Program-made: the position numbers and the translations under genes
The notes under the pieces: generated by a model
Told to the model about the DNA's origin: nothing
Database searches by the model: none
Seen by the model: the letters and a program-made list of their open reading frames with translations, nothing else
In this document: positions 47,045 to 60,075 of the stretch, piece by piece
How positions within the stretch are numbered: position 1 is the stretch's first letter
How the letters are laid out: each line of letters opens with the position of its first letter
NCBI GenBank assembly: GCA_944470555.2
Contig: OX104132.1
Coordinates: forward strand, 19,229,755 to 19,293,754
Direction of reading: 5' to 3'
Source of the DNA: Heterobilharzia americana
Lineage: Eukaryota > Platyhelminthes > Trematoda > Strigeidida > Schistosomatidae
Length of the DNA: 64,000 bases

Positions 47045-47412
47045 ATGCATAACGGTGTGATGCTCATTAGTGACATGCGTTGATATGGATATCGCAAAGT
47101 TGCAATGAAAAGTTTTGACCTGTGAGGTTAACATTCTGAAGTGAAATGGGTGCTAACGGAAGGCCCTGAATGATAGTCACGCTATATCGGAAATTGATAG
47201 GGTAGGAAACTATGAGCCACTGAACTCAGACATAGCGGCTGGATGGTTAATGCGTTTACTGAGAGACCTGAAAATCCTGAGATCGGTCCTTATCGGAGTC
47301 ATGGGTGCATATTACTGAGGAGTCCCACACTAGGACGAAGCAGGTGTCCAGAGATCTCAGGTATTCAGTAGCTCTCTGACTTATATCATTCCGGATGAAT
47401 ACTACCTTAAAA
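47045..47412 (+). repeat. Near full-length family-B SINE
   Basis: The head (GTGCTCATTAGTG, then GATAGTCACGCTATATCGG) leads to GGCTGGATGGTTAATGCG and the ribozyme block at about 47307-47355. That block has an intact CTGAGGA core and GTCC/GGAC stem II but GAAG for GAAA and a poorly paired stem I. Confidence 0.7.
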
Positions 47413-50284
47413 ATAAAAAAATAAAATAAATTCCTCACTGAGACAAATTTAACATCTTCATTTCTTCAGTTCAATGGGACACCACTATATTCAACTTCAG
47501 ATGGTTTGAAGAAGTCAATCATAGGTGCGAAACCAAATTGTTGTGCTTCTCAACATCTATCAATAAGGTGTACTTACATCTACAAAAGAGTTGTTCCCCT
47601 CTTAGATATCAGAAAATACACCACTTTGTACAGCAATCAAGGATGCAAGTACTGGTCAGAATAGCATAGTAGCAAAATCTGTAACTATAGTAATGGTCAA
47701 TGTTAACTTCAATCTTCTCAGGGTTCCACATGAGTGCAGTGAAACCAGGAACCAAGGATTTTCACCAGTTGCTTATAACCAGCTAACATCAAATACAATT
47801 TACTGTCATTTCAGGTCTCAAACAAATTTGAAAGTATTAAGTTGGCACATAAGACATCATAACTTATTATTTTAATATCCTATTGTCGTGTGGCCTACTT
47901 ATAAGAATACATATAAGTAGTATATTTATAGCGACGTGGAAAGTGACAACGATAGACTGTTGAGAAACCAGGAAAAGGGAACAAGTAATATCGGCTGCGA
48001 ATACGAAGCACAAAAAGTGAACGAAATAATATACAGAATAACAGATAATTTGCAAATGGATAAATTGTTGATAGGTTTAGAAATTTTTATCGATGTCTGC
48101 TGAATTATCTCATTGAAAGACTTCAACCACCCTTTAAACTTCTACACTACGACTGATAAATGTACAGGTCAAGTGAATGAATGCAGCCTACATCATGATC
48201 CATAGAAGAACTGGGTAAACCATGGATTATTCTAGCTGCATATTGTTGCTATGCCCATTTATTCCTTAAATGAATCTATATGAGTTGTCCTGTTTATTGG
48301 AGTCTTTCACTTTTGTGGACCAGATTTCTCAATGTAAGGAAGAGCCTAAACCTTTTACTTACTTGTCAAATGGACTGAAAATATTTACAAACAACGGTTG
48401 TGCTTTTTTTAATGTTCGGCGAATTTTGTTGTAGTTTTTTTGAGTAATTCACCTGTTTCATTTGACTAAACAAAAGTACGAAAACAGAGGTATCTTGATT
48501 ACAGGTCTTGATGTTAACGATACAGCACTAATTTGTCAGTGTAAGCAAGTTCTTATTTGTGGTACACAATTACTCATCACTTGGTGACTCACTAAGCGTC
48601 GACTAACCTTCATGTCTTCCCTTATAAGTAATTACTGAATTAGTTTTTTAAAGAACTGACAATGTCACCTCCTTGGGTTCGAACTCTACTCCACTTACCG
48701 TGGTTTAGGCAACCACATCGATGTGATTGCTGAGCTATGTTTCACTGCAAAAGTTTTCAGTATCCTTCAAACAAATATTTCATCTAACCGTGAAACTCCT
48801 TTTAAGAAAAGGTTGAATTTAAATTGTTAATCAGATCAGAGGTTGTTGAGTTTTCAAAACATCTGAGTTATACTCTTACTGAAGGGTCAGAATTTAATGA
48901 CAGGCGTTTGATAACCTTTTTAGCATACCACATACTAATAATTTTGCGTTAGTATTATTATCTAGTTGCTATAACTTTTTCATCATAGTAACTGTCTTAA
49001 CCTTGTGATTCTCCTGATTCAGCTTTAAGGCTGACCTTCCATGTGATTGGTCTTGAATAAATTTGCCTAGTCTCGCATGCTCAATCCACCCATATGATTA
49101 TTCACACATTTCGGCCCTCTCAACCGGTTACAGCAGAATACAAAGTTTGGTGCTTATTGTCCGTATATATTTTAGGCAATTTGACTCACCTGTGTGCACA
49201 ACTAAGTTACCTGACAACTACGCATCATGACTTATACAGAAACAAAATATGCAAATTAATGGATTTCACTGAACATGCAATCATTTCTAAACTATAAGTC
49301 ATAGGTAAATGAATAAGAAGTCAGTTGAAAGCTCCTTAACCTAGCCATTCAATAATGTTACCATAATGTTATGATAAACAGAACGACTTCTAAAATAACT
49401 TCAATAATACGACTAGTGGCACTCTTCTAAGATTCACATTTCCCTTTTTTTTGAGTGATATTATATATCAGTATCATCTAAGTTCATGTGATACATATTA
49501 CCTAATGAATCTTTATGACATTAGATTCCGGTTTTTTCAATGGTCTTCAATATGTATAATCAATATTGACGTATTACTCTGTTATGTCATGAATAATACA
49601 AAAGTCGTAGTTTACTAATAAAGAACATAAGCAATGACGTCAGAAAAAGCATTGAATTAACTTACCATGTATGATATTTTTGTAAGTCAAACTAATGTTA
49701 TTGAAAAAGCCTGAATGTCATCTACGCAGACTTCTTATTTATCATGCCAGTTTATTTATTTTATATATCTGACTGTAATAGAGTATTATTTATTGAATGA
49801 CGTTTTGAACAAGATTAATTGCTTCCCCTATGATCATAGATAGACACTATGAACCGTTCAAAATAGAATCCATGAATTAATATAAGAGTGTAGAATTAAA
49901 TTTGACTGAAGTGCTCTAGTTTCAATGACACTGTCATCTACCATGTTATATCCGCAGTCTGTAAGACAGAACACCACTTAACTCGATGTGTGATGTTATC
50001 TAAATCAGGATAAGGTTGAAACAAGGCTAAGGGACGCAAGGTATATGATTATCGATCTGAGCTCTGTGTGTGTGGGGGGAGGGGCTATAGACAGTCCGTC
50101 TCGGATCCGAATAATCCCAACAGGTGGGGTGATTACCGCACCAGTTCTGGCCAAAATGATACCAAGATTAAAAAACATGATTGTGTTTAAACACTCATCA
50201 CAAATGTATTTATAATAAACTAATACATAGGTTACCAATTCAATCAAATTCTAATCAAGTGTGTGTGGAGGGGGGAGGCGAACA
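47413..50284. other. Non-coding stretch with one tRNA-like segment
   Basis: On the minus strand, 48670-48755 has ACATAGCTCAGCAATCACAT (box A) and AGAGTTCGAACCC (box B) and is probably SINE-derived. A GT/G-rich motif occurs twice (about 50067 and 50259). No gene was recognised. Confidence 0.35.
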
Positions 50285-50365
50285 GAATGAACCACCAAGC
50301 TCAGAGAACACAACACAATCAAGACCATCCATCAGAGCTATAAATATTCTCCACCATCTCAAAAG
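50285..50365 (+). repeat. PLE terminal-repeat fragment
   Basis: CAGAGAACACAACACAATCA then TATAAATATTCTCCACCATC match the right arm at 8300-8370. Confidence 0.55.
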
Positions 50366-50394
50366 TTAGATTTCTGAAGGTGGAATATAATCAC

Positions 50395-51005
50395 CTCTGA
50401 TGTGTGAAGTTGACAAATATGTAATCCATGTGGAAATCAATTGGTATCAGATTCATAATTTTAAATGCTTTGTTCCTACCATCCACTTCATGTCCACTAT
50501 CAACCAAGTGTGCACCTATTCAGCTCTTCATTGTTCTCATCTCACCCTTATTCAAATATGATACATAGTGCTCAGAAATTAGACGATGCACTTGCCACAT
50601 CCTACACCGAATGTAACCAACTCCACAAGAGCGGTCGAACTTATAAATGACATGAAAATGGCAGAGTCAAGTAGTTGGATTTTATTTCTTACACCTAGAA
50701 AGAAACAAGTGGTTATAGATGGTTGTAGATGGGAAATAATTTTGGAACTGGGAATGCTGTTTCAAAGCTCTTTCTATGCTTTGTATTATGATTTGACTAA
50801 CAGTGTCACTATTGAATTCCAGTTTCATGAAGAATCGCTTCTTAAGAACTGCTAGCATTGTTGATTTAATCTTCGTAATATTCATATGCTTAGTTTTGAG
50901 CTTTTCTGGATAGCCATTCTTAATGAGTAGGTGATGGATAGTGGTGAACTCTTCCTCAACAGCATCATCAGAGTAAATGGCTTTGGCACCAGGTTGAGAC
51001 TTAGA
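50395..51005 (-). pseudogene. Penelope-like element copy P1, 3' coding remnant
   Basis: Minus strand: EEEFTTIHHLLIKNGYPEK, then KSTMLAVLKKRFFMKLEF, DTVSQIIIQSIERALKQHS and TTIYNHLFLSRCKK followed by stops. This corresponds to the region after the PLE RT fingers/palm and before the GIY-YIG core. It is homologous to the plus-strand copy at 63150-63985, from which it differs by scattered substitutions. It is truncated at about 51005 and is a dead element. Confidence 0.65.
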
Positions 51006-52354
51006 AAGTAAATAGGATAATAGAAACTGTTTCTGATCTACTATAAAGTGATGGAACGAAAATACAGTATATTGACGGTCTAATACATAAAAATTGTCAA
51101 AGCTAAACGTTCAAAGAAACAGTATGCACGAAATAATATAAAGTGATAGATGGAGTTAGCGAAACAGCTTATACTGGTCAGATGACATTATTTTAGACAA
51201 AAGAGGGTATTTTCTCTAAGTGACATGAAAATGATGTTTTCCAACCCACTTCTATAGCTTCGTATCTCATATAGCCTACAGTTTAGGATACAAAGGGTTC
51301 TAGAACGCCGGAGTTAATAGCTAGAGATAGGAAGAGAAAATTCTTATATCAAGTAATAAAACAAAGAAGTGTCGACGAGGAAAATTTTTTAAAACGATTT
51401 GATTAACTAAAGCTGTACAATCTTACTTAAAGTCATCAGATTAGTCTTCCGGCTGGCCATTTTGATGAATATAGTTACAGCGGTTCATCTTAACTACCAA
51501 ATAATTTTACTTTAACCTTAATATTAAGGGATATCTTTATGACACCTAAAGACTCCATTTAGAGCTAAGTTTCAAACTACCATATGACTTTTCTCCCAAC
51601 TACATATTCTTATAATACACGCTGTGTTACCAAAGCCTCGTCTTTATCAACCAATTAACCCAGCTGATGAGATGGATTTTATATTGTTGCCTGAATTATG
51701 CTGCTGTAATGGTTGTGGATCATGCCACCTTCACCCTCTGTCCCGATAACTCATAGTGAAAACTCAAATAAGAAAACATAAACCACTAAATAGATTACCC
51801 ATTAGGATAATGAACCACAATACTCAACAGTAAACCGATTTTCTATCCCTAAGAATGGCTCAAATTATTTGGTAATATGCTCACCAAAAAATAATTGTAT
51901 TTGGTAGTACTTAAATACCATTATATTTCTATATGACTTAACCACTGCTTGCCTAAGGTATCAAAAACAAACAGAAACTATTGATAGAACGTGAATTAAC
52001 CGCAGTCCAAATGCCTGATTGTTACTCTTCATTACAAATGTTATAGAAGTTGATAGTTGTAAATACTGTCCACAACCAGATTTCTGAAACATTTTAGAAT
52101 CACTGTAGCTTACAAGCTCATAAAATCTCTTCACTCTCTCTTATACAGTCTAATTGATACAATAGCAGAGGAATTCAAACGAAACATTATCTACAAAAAA
52201 AACTCAAGAAACTGCGAAAAACACTATATCGAACAGAATGGTCTCCCTCTCCGATTCCTTCAACATAAGCATTAACTAGAAGTGAAGTGTCATATCATAT
52301 TTTCGCTCATATTTATATGTACAGATAACTGTAGACACAAATTCGACTAAGAAA
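51006..52354. other. Non-coding stretch
   Basis: Nothing was recognised. Confidence 0.3.
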
Positions 52355-52571
52355 ATGGGGGAATTCTAGATACAGGAACCAGCAAAACTGCCAGGGAATT
52401 TTTGGATGTCAGTCAGTTATCAACAGACTTATGGACATTGACCCATTCCATCAAACAATAAGAAACACAAAGAACAACAGGAAGGTCAAAGTTCACGCCT
52501 ATAGGATAATCATTTCAAGTTGTTATTTATCGTAGACTGACATCAGTTGGAGGAACAAAGGAAACCTGGGA

Positions 52572-52617
52572 GCACTGGATAGCTGTTTCGTCTTAGTATG
52601 AGACTCCTCAGCAGTGC
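52572..52617 (-). ncRNA. Hammerhead-type ribozyme, family B, left arm
   Basis: Minus strand: stem I GCACTG/CAGTGC, core CTGAGGA, stem II GTCT/AGAC, GAAA, cleavage triplet ATC. The core is intact. Stem III has one C-A mismatch. Confidence 0.6.
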
Positions 52618-52936
52618 GCACCCCACGACCCCACCAGCAGGGATCGAAAATTTTCAGTTTTTCAAAATTTAATTGAACTGGTGCTCATTGGTGACTAGCT
52701 TCGAGAAGTATTCCCGAAGTTCCAATGACAAGTCGTGACCGGTGGAGTCAAAGCCTGATGGCCATGAGGACAGATACTCAACGATGACATTGGGTGGCGG
52801 TTTGCGCTATATTGTGAGCTAACAGAAGTTGGAAATATGGAGCACTGGATTCTGACCCAGTGGCTCAATGGTAACGCGCTGGCCGCGAAATCTGAAGGTC
52901 GCGGGTTCGGTCCGTGGAAGGCGGGGTCGTGGGTGC

Positions 52937-52985
52937 GCACTGCTGAGGAGTCTCATACTAGTCTGACGAAACAGCTATCCAGTGC
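52937..52985 (+). ncRNA. Hammerhead-type ribozyme, family B, right arm
   Basis: Stem I is GCACTG/CAGTGC, the core CTGAGGA begins at 52943, and GAAA and the ATC triplet are intact. Three extra bases enlarge the stem II loop, leaving a GTC/GAC stem. Confidence 0.55.
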
Positions 52986-53275
52986 TTCCAGGTTTCCTTT
53001 GTTCCTCCAACTGATGTCAGTCTACGATGAATTACAACTTGAAATAATTCCAAATCTCCACAACTCCCTCAAAATAGGATAATCAGTCAAAATATATAGA
53101 GAGATAATGAGAAGATTTTAGTATAAACAACCAATCACACCTAAAGTCATCAGGAAAATCTTCCAAGGCACTTGTGAAAAAAATCCCATAGCTAACGATT
53201 AAACTATTCATCTCAGAGAATACAAAATCATCCTCCTAAACTACAAAGATTCTCCATCACCTCACGATCAAATTT

Positions 53276-54154
53276 TCGGTGTAACGATTAAGCTGAATGA
53301 TACAACACTATGGTGAAGTGTACTTTTGGTGTTCGATATTAGTAGTTGTTGTTTGATAAAGAATAGTTGAACAATACGTGACATAAAAGCATGTTTTCTA
53401 ATATCCATAATCTTTTGGAATATTTCTCCTTACTAAATTTCTCCATTATGATTATCAATCAAAAATCTGCCTAAATTCATCTAATTATGATTGATATACC
53501 AATATAAATATAAATAAATGTTCACCAATGGGTGGTCCTATGACATACTAACCAATTCAGTCGGTTAATTAAATTAGGCAGTGAATAAAACCCCATACTG
53601 ATCACTAGATTGTAATGTTTATTTCAAAGTGATGAAAGCATAATAATTCTCTCCTCATTCTTTCTCCTACCACATTAGTTTACTGTTTTCCATATCTTTA
53701 TTCGCCTAGGTGTATTTCAGTGTAAACTGTATTGTTTTTCAAAGAGCGATTATAAAAATATTTGCAAAACAATAAAACTAATCATTATCGTCATCATTGT
53801 AATTGAAATTTGAAGAAAACATTTATGCATGTCTGAATGTTGTCCTTAAATGTCAAAGTAATGTTCTGAGGGGTAGGTTATGAGGTCCAATGGATAATTC
53901 GAGATCAGTTTCACTTAAATTGTCAAGTTTTTCATCAAAATTCCTAATAAACAAGAGAAATAGGGTTCTTCACCCTTCATAACTAACTATGCAAGTAACC
54001 AAGTTTTTCTACTTGCTGAAAACCAGGATATAATATGAAGATAGCCTTCGATGATAGGTTTACAACAATGTAACTTTTATTTTCTTAGTGATGTCAGGGA
54101 ATCAAGTCAAAGATGTGTGTTTTTCTAAGCGACTCGTCAGTAGCAAATACTTTC
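53276..54154. other. Non-coding stretch
   Basis: Nothing was recognised. Confidence 0.3.
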
Positions 54155-54400
54155 ATCTCAGTGAGTGTTGGCATCCCCATCCAGACTGGAGCCTAGAGTC
54201 ATAGCTTCAAACACTGGATTCTTGCTGACTAATCCAATGAGCCAAAGCAATCACCTGTCAGGCGGTATCATTTTTTATTTACTGATGCCTGTGATTTCCC
54301 GTTGATTACTGTCCACTGACAAGTCCCATGTCAGGCGAAACCTACATCCTGGATTTCACTGCTAGGCACCACCAAGTAAATAGCATCAAGATATACACTT
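54155..54400 (+). repeat. Smα-type SINE, decayed
   Basis: The hammerhead block at 54308-54362 reads CTGTCCACTGACAAGTCCC, then GGCGAAACCTACATCCTGG and ATTTCACTGCTAGG. G8 is A (CTGACAA), so it is inactive although GAAAC is kept. Confidence 0.6.
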
Positions 54401-57351
54401 TTTATCTAGAACTCATGAAATCAAAATTAGTCAAGAGAATTCACTTGAGATTTGTTGAAAGGGTTTTGGAGTGATATGATGGATTGAAGGAGGTTGATAA
54501 TTAGATAATAATACTAATTACAAATCAACTCGAGGTAAGCATGAATGATAAAGGATTACCCCAAGTTCCTTGTACTTCACTGAACCAAGAAATATTAGCA
54601 GGCCACATCTAGCTTGTGACTGTGAGGACGATTTCCATTGGTCGCATTATATACTATTTTTCCATACCTAAAAATAAGCTGGTAAAAAGATGAAATAGCC
54701 CAGTTTAAATGGTCCGCTGAAAATAAAATTTGACCAACAAGGTCGTGATGACAACACCGCAGTATACATCAAAAACTGCAATTCATAAATTTCTAGACAA
54801 CTGGCCAATGATTTAAAATGTTGATTCCTACTTTTTGGCCGCTTCCTATTAGGTTCATAGATCTATGAATTAGTTTTCGCTTATTTCTTTGCTTGGAACT
54901 GAAGGGTCTTAAACTGAAGTGTTATCTTGAGGAGTTCTTTCATGTGTGAAGTACTATGTTGATATGGTAACTGTAAGTAGTTATGCTGATTGATTGTTGT
55001 GGCAATCAGAACTTTGAGTTGATGAGTTATTCCTTCTGTTTTATATTGGCTCAGTTATGTGTTGACGCATGTATTGATAATACATTTACAAAAATTTCAA
55101 TGATATTGTCAAATTTTATTTAGCCCAAGGTCTCCACACTTTTCTCACCTGCTCACTAATGGGGTAAAACGTATCGTGTTCTTTAATGTGGACAAAATTG
55201 GTGAGATTCCTTACTCACCCGATACAGATTGCATAAATCTCCTCAGGGTTCTTGATACTAACACACTTATAACTACCAATGAACATTAAACTTGTATCAA
55301 GGCGAATTTTCTGCCAAATGAACGTAGCGACCCGAGACTTATTCAGGAATCAAACCACCGTATAATCTGTCAAAAACGATTGAATGTAATCCTCTGGCAA
55401 AATAAAACTTCAGTAGACATAAATTCTCTCAATTTAGTTTCACCTATTTGAAACCCTAGATGCTAAGATACCATCCCCGTAGAACACCAAACAACTGCAC
55501 ACACACACACACACACACGGACAAACAGAGAAAGAAGAAAGGAAGTAAAGTGAAAGAGATAAACAATAATTCTACTATCTTATTAAAACTAGCCAAATTT
55601 TCAACAGATGATGAGTTGGGCAAAAAACAAAATGCATCAAAGATAAAGGAGTAGCAGCTAAGACTAAGTAAAGAATGACGGGATGTTATCCACCCTAAGG
55701 CAACAATAGACTGAAAGATAGTCACCACACTAAACAATTTCTAGTCAATATTTTTCTAGAACATATTATACTCAGTGAAATATTGTCGGAAACCTCAGGG
55801 GCACGTCTACCCAGCTACTGTAATAAGATTTTCCTGTACCTAGGGAAACTGAAATATGATAACTACAAAATGGTTATGGAAGTTCTTTGATGTGCACCAT
55901 TTTAACTGCTACTCTAAATAGTGGAAAGACAAAATGTTTAGACTTCTGTTTATTGCTGTATCGGATATATTCCCGCTAGCAAACTACAATGCAGCCAATA
56001 GTAGCACATTATAAATACCTTTTTTATTTCCTCCTGTCTGAACGACCTTCCTAAAGTATCCAAACACTAAGTTAGAAGTAGCGCAACTGGACTAAACATA
56101 TAAAGTAAACGGGTTTACGAAGTTAATGGATTACTATTCGTCTAACACTTCAGTCTTCCGATAGAATACCTCCTAAACAAAGCATGTCTTGGTTTTGTAT
56201 TCAGCCAGTGGGTAACATGAACCAAACCACCCGTTTACAACAGATTCCATGACCACTGTTTGTCTAAATGTCTAAGATGGTACGTCAAAACTGAAATTAA
56301 CACAAGAGACATTGAAATCTCAATGACTGGTTACTGTAGAGTAACTAATCTCTTATTGTATAGTCTTCAGTGCTGATAGAATTCAATCGATTGTTCTGTA
56401 ATATGGTCACCGAGTTAAGAGACTCATCATCACAGTACACTCTTACAGATGTTATTTTGTTAATGGTAATCGGCAAGAAGGCCTGTTTGACATAGAATTC
56501 GAACTTGTTGGCATTTGTCGGCAAGGCTTATCTCCAACTTGAACGGAACCGATGCCCCCCATAAAACCGAAACCCACGCCACCTAGAGCTAAAGTTAGAG
56601 ATGCAACCATTGCGACTCAGTTAGCTCAGTAAAAACATGAAATCATATCTTTTTAATCCTAAACTATTGAATTAGATGATTTAGTCAGCTGAATTTTTTC
56701 TACCTTCTGATAACTGGTCATTACGTCTTCAAGTCGAACAAAATCACAAATGAAAACTTTCAATGAAAAGCAGACTAGCCAATTATTTTCGTAGTAACCG
56801 CTTATTCTAATAATATTTGTTTAAATTATTCGAAAAACACGAAAGTATATCAGAGTTCAGTTCTCCTGAAATACTGTTAAACTGATACTTATGAGTAAAG
56901 TAGCATTCATTTTCAGTCACTTTAATAACACTGGATGCAATGAATTTAACTCCGGGAAACAAAACATATTTCAATTGTATTTATTCTTCAGAATGGATGA
57001 GAATATATCACTGAAACCCTTGGAAATTTCTACAAGAATGAAAAATATACCGGCTACTATTCGACTATTCATGCCATTTTATAAATAACGATTTAAAAAA
57101 GTTATACTTCAAAGATTTCTGATAACCGATTATCTTTTTGATGTTTTAAGCCTTGAAATTTCTTATCCAGTCCATCAAAGTGGATTAAAAACATGAATGA
57201 GATTTTACTACAAAAAAAGGAGCTTCTTTGTCGCATTTGTAACTACTACGACTGCACAGAAATACCCCCTAATGCGTTTGTTTGTTCTGATGGAAAGCAA
57301 ACACTCTTTGACCTATAAATTTTTGATCTTACTTAAGTAAGCCATTAGTTA
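54401..57351. other. Non-coding stretch with one degraded repeat unit
   Basis: A degraded copy of the unit that precedes A2 (GGCAAGAAGGCCTGTTTGAC) lies at about 56465-56560. A small unassigned open frame at 56891-57088 has no recognised domain. Confidence 0.35.
55498..55518. repeat. (CA)n microsatellite
   Basis: About ten CA units. Confidence 0.95.
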
Positions 57352-57790
57352 AACTATGAGTGACTTTAAAGGCGACTCTATCAACTGATAGAACAATCAA
57401 TCTATATTTTATTGGGTAGTTTACTTGGTTGTGGCTAGCTGAGGAATCTAAGATACGCGTTTCGTCCTATTTCGGATACGTCAGCTGGATGTACCTAGAT
57501 CCCAGTGGGAAAAACACCACTCACTGGGGTCTAGGTACACCCAGCTGACGTATCCCAAATAGAACAAAACGCGTGTCTTGGATTCCTCTGCTAGCCAAAA
57601 CCAAGTAAACTACCCTAATGAACATTCAGGCAATGTCGAGGCATCCGCATAGGAACCCATATGCCAGTAGACGTCGAACAGTTCGACCCAGTTTAACAAC
57701 GGAGATTCGCAAGTACATCAACAAAAAGTTATAATGTATATTTTGCCTATTTCAGTAGTTGTTAGGGTGGTCCCTGGAGTCACTCATATT
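57352..57790. repeat. Nested fold-back: family-E arms around an Smα palindrome
   Basis: Outer arms: TATGAGTGACTTTAAAGGCG at 57353 and its diverged inverse GGTGGTCCCTGGAGTCACTC at about 57766. Inner palindrome: 57414-57507 and 57522-57615, 94 bp each with 9 differences and a 14-bp spacer. Each inner arm holds an Smα hammerhead (minus in the left, plus in the right). Both carry the same altered core, CTGACGT in place of CTGAYGA. The right arm is followed by the usual Smα tail (CAATGTCGAGGCATCCGCAT). Confidence 0.8.
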
Positions 57791-59438
57791 TATTTTAAGT
57801 TATTTATTTCCGCCTTTTTTTAACACTCATGACTTTCGTCCCGATTGGCTGTCTTCATCTCCTCTCTGATTGGTTTTGTGCTTGATTCGTCTTAGTCATT
57901 TCGGCTAGCATTCCCGTCTGAGGAATGAGCTCCCAGTTTTGATTGTACACTACTTGTAGGTTACTTACCTGGATTTTGTTGATTTTTTTTGTAAGCGATC
58001 CTACTTATTTCTCATCAGAAGCCCCACAGTTCAGAATAACAAATTTTACTGGTTATTTATAGTACTGCTTTGGTTCTGGACCTTTTAAGGTTTGTATATT
58101 ACCTTGACTGAGGTCTTGCTATCTTCATTTTGGATTTAGCACCATAGTCGCATTAAATGATATAGAATCTGATAGTTGGAAGCAATTACCCGAAAGCTTT
58201 AGATGTTTTTTCATGTTTAATGTTTCCTGATTTGCATAGCCGATTGCTGTTTGATTCTGTCCCAGAAACACTGGTTCAAATTATGCAGTCAAACCTGACA
58301 AATAAGCCTTAGCAACGGGGGACGTCATCAGAGTTGCTAGTTTGATTTCTGCCAAGAAAAACTGTAGACAAGTGATACTTAGGTTGAGAAGTTGTCAAGC
58401 TACCAGCATCGTCGTTAGTTGCGCAAAAACCCATAGTTCAGAATTTCAGTCTTCACAATAATCTTAATTGATAAAATTTCCGATTTGTATGGTTCACGAG
58501 GGATTGGTTGGTTCCAAAGTACCTCTAAACCCAAGGAACCAGACTTATCATCTCTTAAGGTGAACATGTTATATCGACTCACTTTTTCCAACTTCTTTCA
58601 ACATTAAATCTATCACCCACTGAAAGCCTGGGTGTTTTTTACACATTCTATCCAGGAAGTCGGTGATACTAATCGTGATATACTCTTACTGTGAATACCT
58701 TTCGCTTACCGATATCCTGATTTCTCATTACAAGAGTTTTTACTCGACATTTTTCATGGTAATAGTTGAAATATACGACCATCACTTCCACCTCTTCTGA
58801 AAATCAGTGACTTGTAATAACTATAACTTTTTCGTATGAATCTTACTCAGAATTTACAAGTTTTCCAATCACTGTGTTAGTCTTTGAATTAATGGATTTG
58901 GTTTCAGTGCCTTGCGACTTTTACTGGTTTCAGTCACTCCGTAGTATTTTATGATACATGTCACACGAGGTCCTATCATTGAAGAGTGTAATTATCTTCA
59001 TTTGGAATCTCAAACAGTTGTCTTCAAACTATTCATTAATTAATACTAAGGATTAACTTTTGGGTGCTAATACCAGCCTAGTAATGTTTAACCTTCTAAC
59101 AACATTTTCTGATGAAAATCATCTTTATGATTATACATTATTCTAAAATAAAATCTCCAGTGTCCCTATTTCTAAATTCCTCAAACTTTTGTGATTTATT
59201 CAAGGATTTATATCTCAGATGACAGTGTGAATCATACTTAAACGCGTATCGGTGTTGTCTAAACTGATTTTTCCACAAATCTACAGGATGCTCAGAATAA
59301 TGTGAGGTGTGAAACGCTTTCTGCAACTTTTGTTAGTTTTAAAAATCCCCATCATGTAAATTGCAATAAGACAGAGAATTGAACAATATTGTTTTCAATT
59401 AGATCCTCATCAGGCTTTACTCTATCTAATACAAATAG

Positions 59439-59440
<2 letters not shown>
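57791..59440. other. Non-coding stretch
   Basis: Nothing was recognised. Confidence 0.3.

Positions 59441-59515
<75 letters not shown>
59441..59515. repeat. (AT)n microsatellite
   Basis: About 37 uninterrupted AT units. The Tyr/Ile alternation in open frames here is a repeat artefact. Confidence 0.97.
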
Positions 59516-59519
<4 letters not shown>

Positions 59520-59764
59520 CACCAGCCATGTAGATTTGACGGTTGATGTGACAAATGTTTCATATAACGGTGGATATAATAATACAAATAATAATAATGA
59601 AATTGATAAAAGTGATAACGTTGACTAAAGCACATGTAATATAGGTGGTAATGATGATAAGAACCAAGAAAGCAGCACGAAACTGTAGACACTGCGATAA
59701 TCACAATGGATCAAAAGCTTGTGAAAATAAAAGTTACGCAATAGTGAAGGGCGAGGTAAGTGGA

Positions 59765-60075
59765 TAAACAAAGCCTAGACAAATACAGTAAGTATACGAA
59801 AGGGGTGAAGAACAAGAAAAGGGGTAGGAAAAAAAATAACTAAGTATTCCTTGGCCAAGGGAGAGAGAGACAAAGGATGTACAAACTTCTTCTGAATACA
59901 AAGGCTAGGATTATTAGTTCGAATTCCCACAGCTTCTGCTATGTGTAAAAGATGAGTTTGAATACTTTTTTGAAAGATGAGATAGTATGCGGTGTATAAT
60001 CGTGAAAGCAATGTTCTTATCTACCGAGGTGAGATAAAACTGAGCTTCTGATGAATTTTATGTGTCCCTTTCCCA
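59765..60075 (-). pseudogene. Penelope-like element C-terminal fragment
   Basis: The minus frame gives IQTHLLHIAEAVGIRTNNPS then LCIQKKFVHPLSLSP. This fits the AEA..IR...P.LC.QKKFV..L.LPW end of schistosome PLE proteins. Only the last ~80 codons are seen, with no GIY-YIG core. Confidence 0.55.

Larger units (their letters stand above)
52513..53073 (+). mobile_element. Full-length fold-back family-B SINE with 12-bp target duplication
   Basis: It is flanked by ATAGGATAATCA at 52501-52512 and 53074-53085. Inside, in order: an inverted tail plus minus-strand hammerhead (52513-52650), a head (52670-52850, GTGCTCATTGGTGACTAGC), a tRNA-like segment (box A TGGCTCAATGG 52861-52871; box B GGTTCGGTCC 52904-52913), a plus-strand hammerhead, a tail (CAACTGATGTCAGTCTACGA), and a 3' end CCACAACTCCCTCAAA. 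It is the most complete family-B unit seen and the one that proves mobility. Confidence 0.88.
52355..53275 (+). pseudogene. PLE 3' end split by a SINE insertion
   Basis: The first piece (52355-52500) encodes the same block as 7980-8110, including DIDPFHQTIRNTKNNRKVKV. After the inserted element the second piece (53086-53275) continues with the terminal repeat (ACTATTCATCTCAGAGAATAC, CAAAGATTCTCCATCACC) corresponding to 8165-8375. The order therefore shows a PLE remnant later interrupted by the fold-back at 52513-53073. Confidence 0.65.

Noticed and set aside
52861..52913. A functional tRNA gene
   Set aside because: Box A and box B are present, but no acceptor or anticodon stem pairing is evident and it sits inside a SINE.
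59389..59704. Tyr/Ile-repeat proteins on both strands
   Set aside because: They are produced entirely by the (AT)n tract and its flank.
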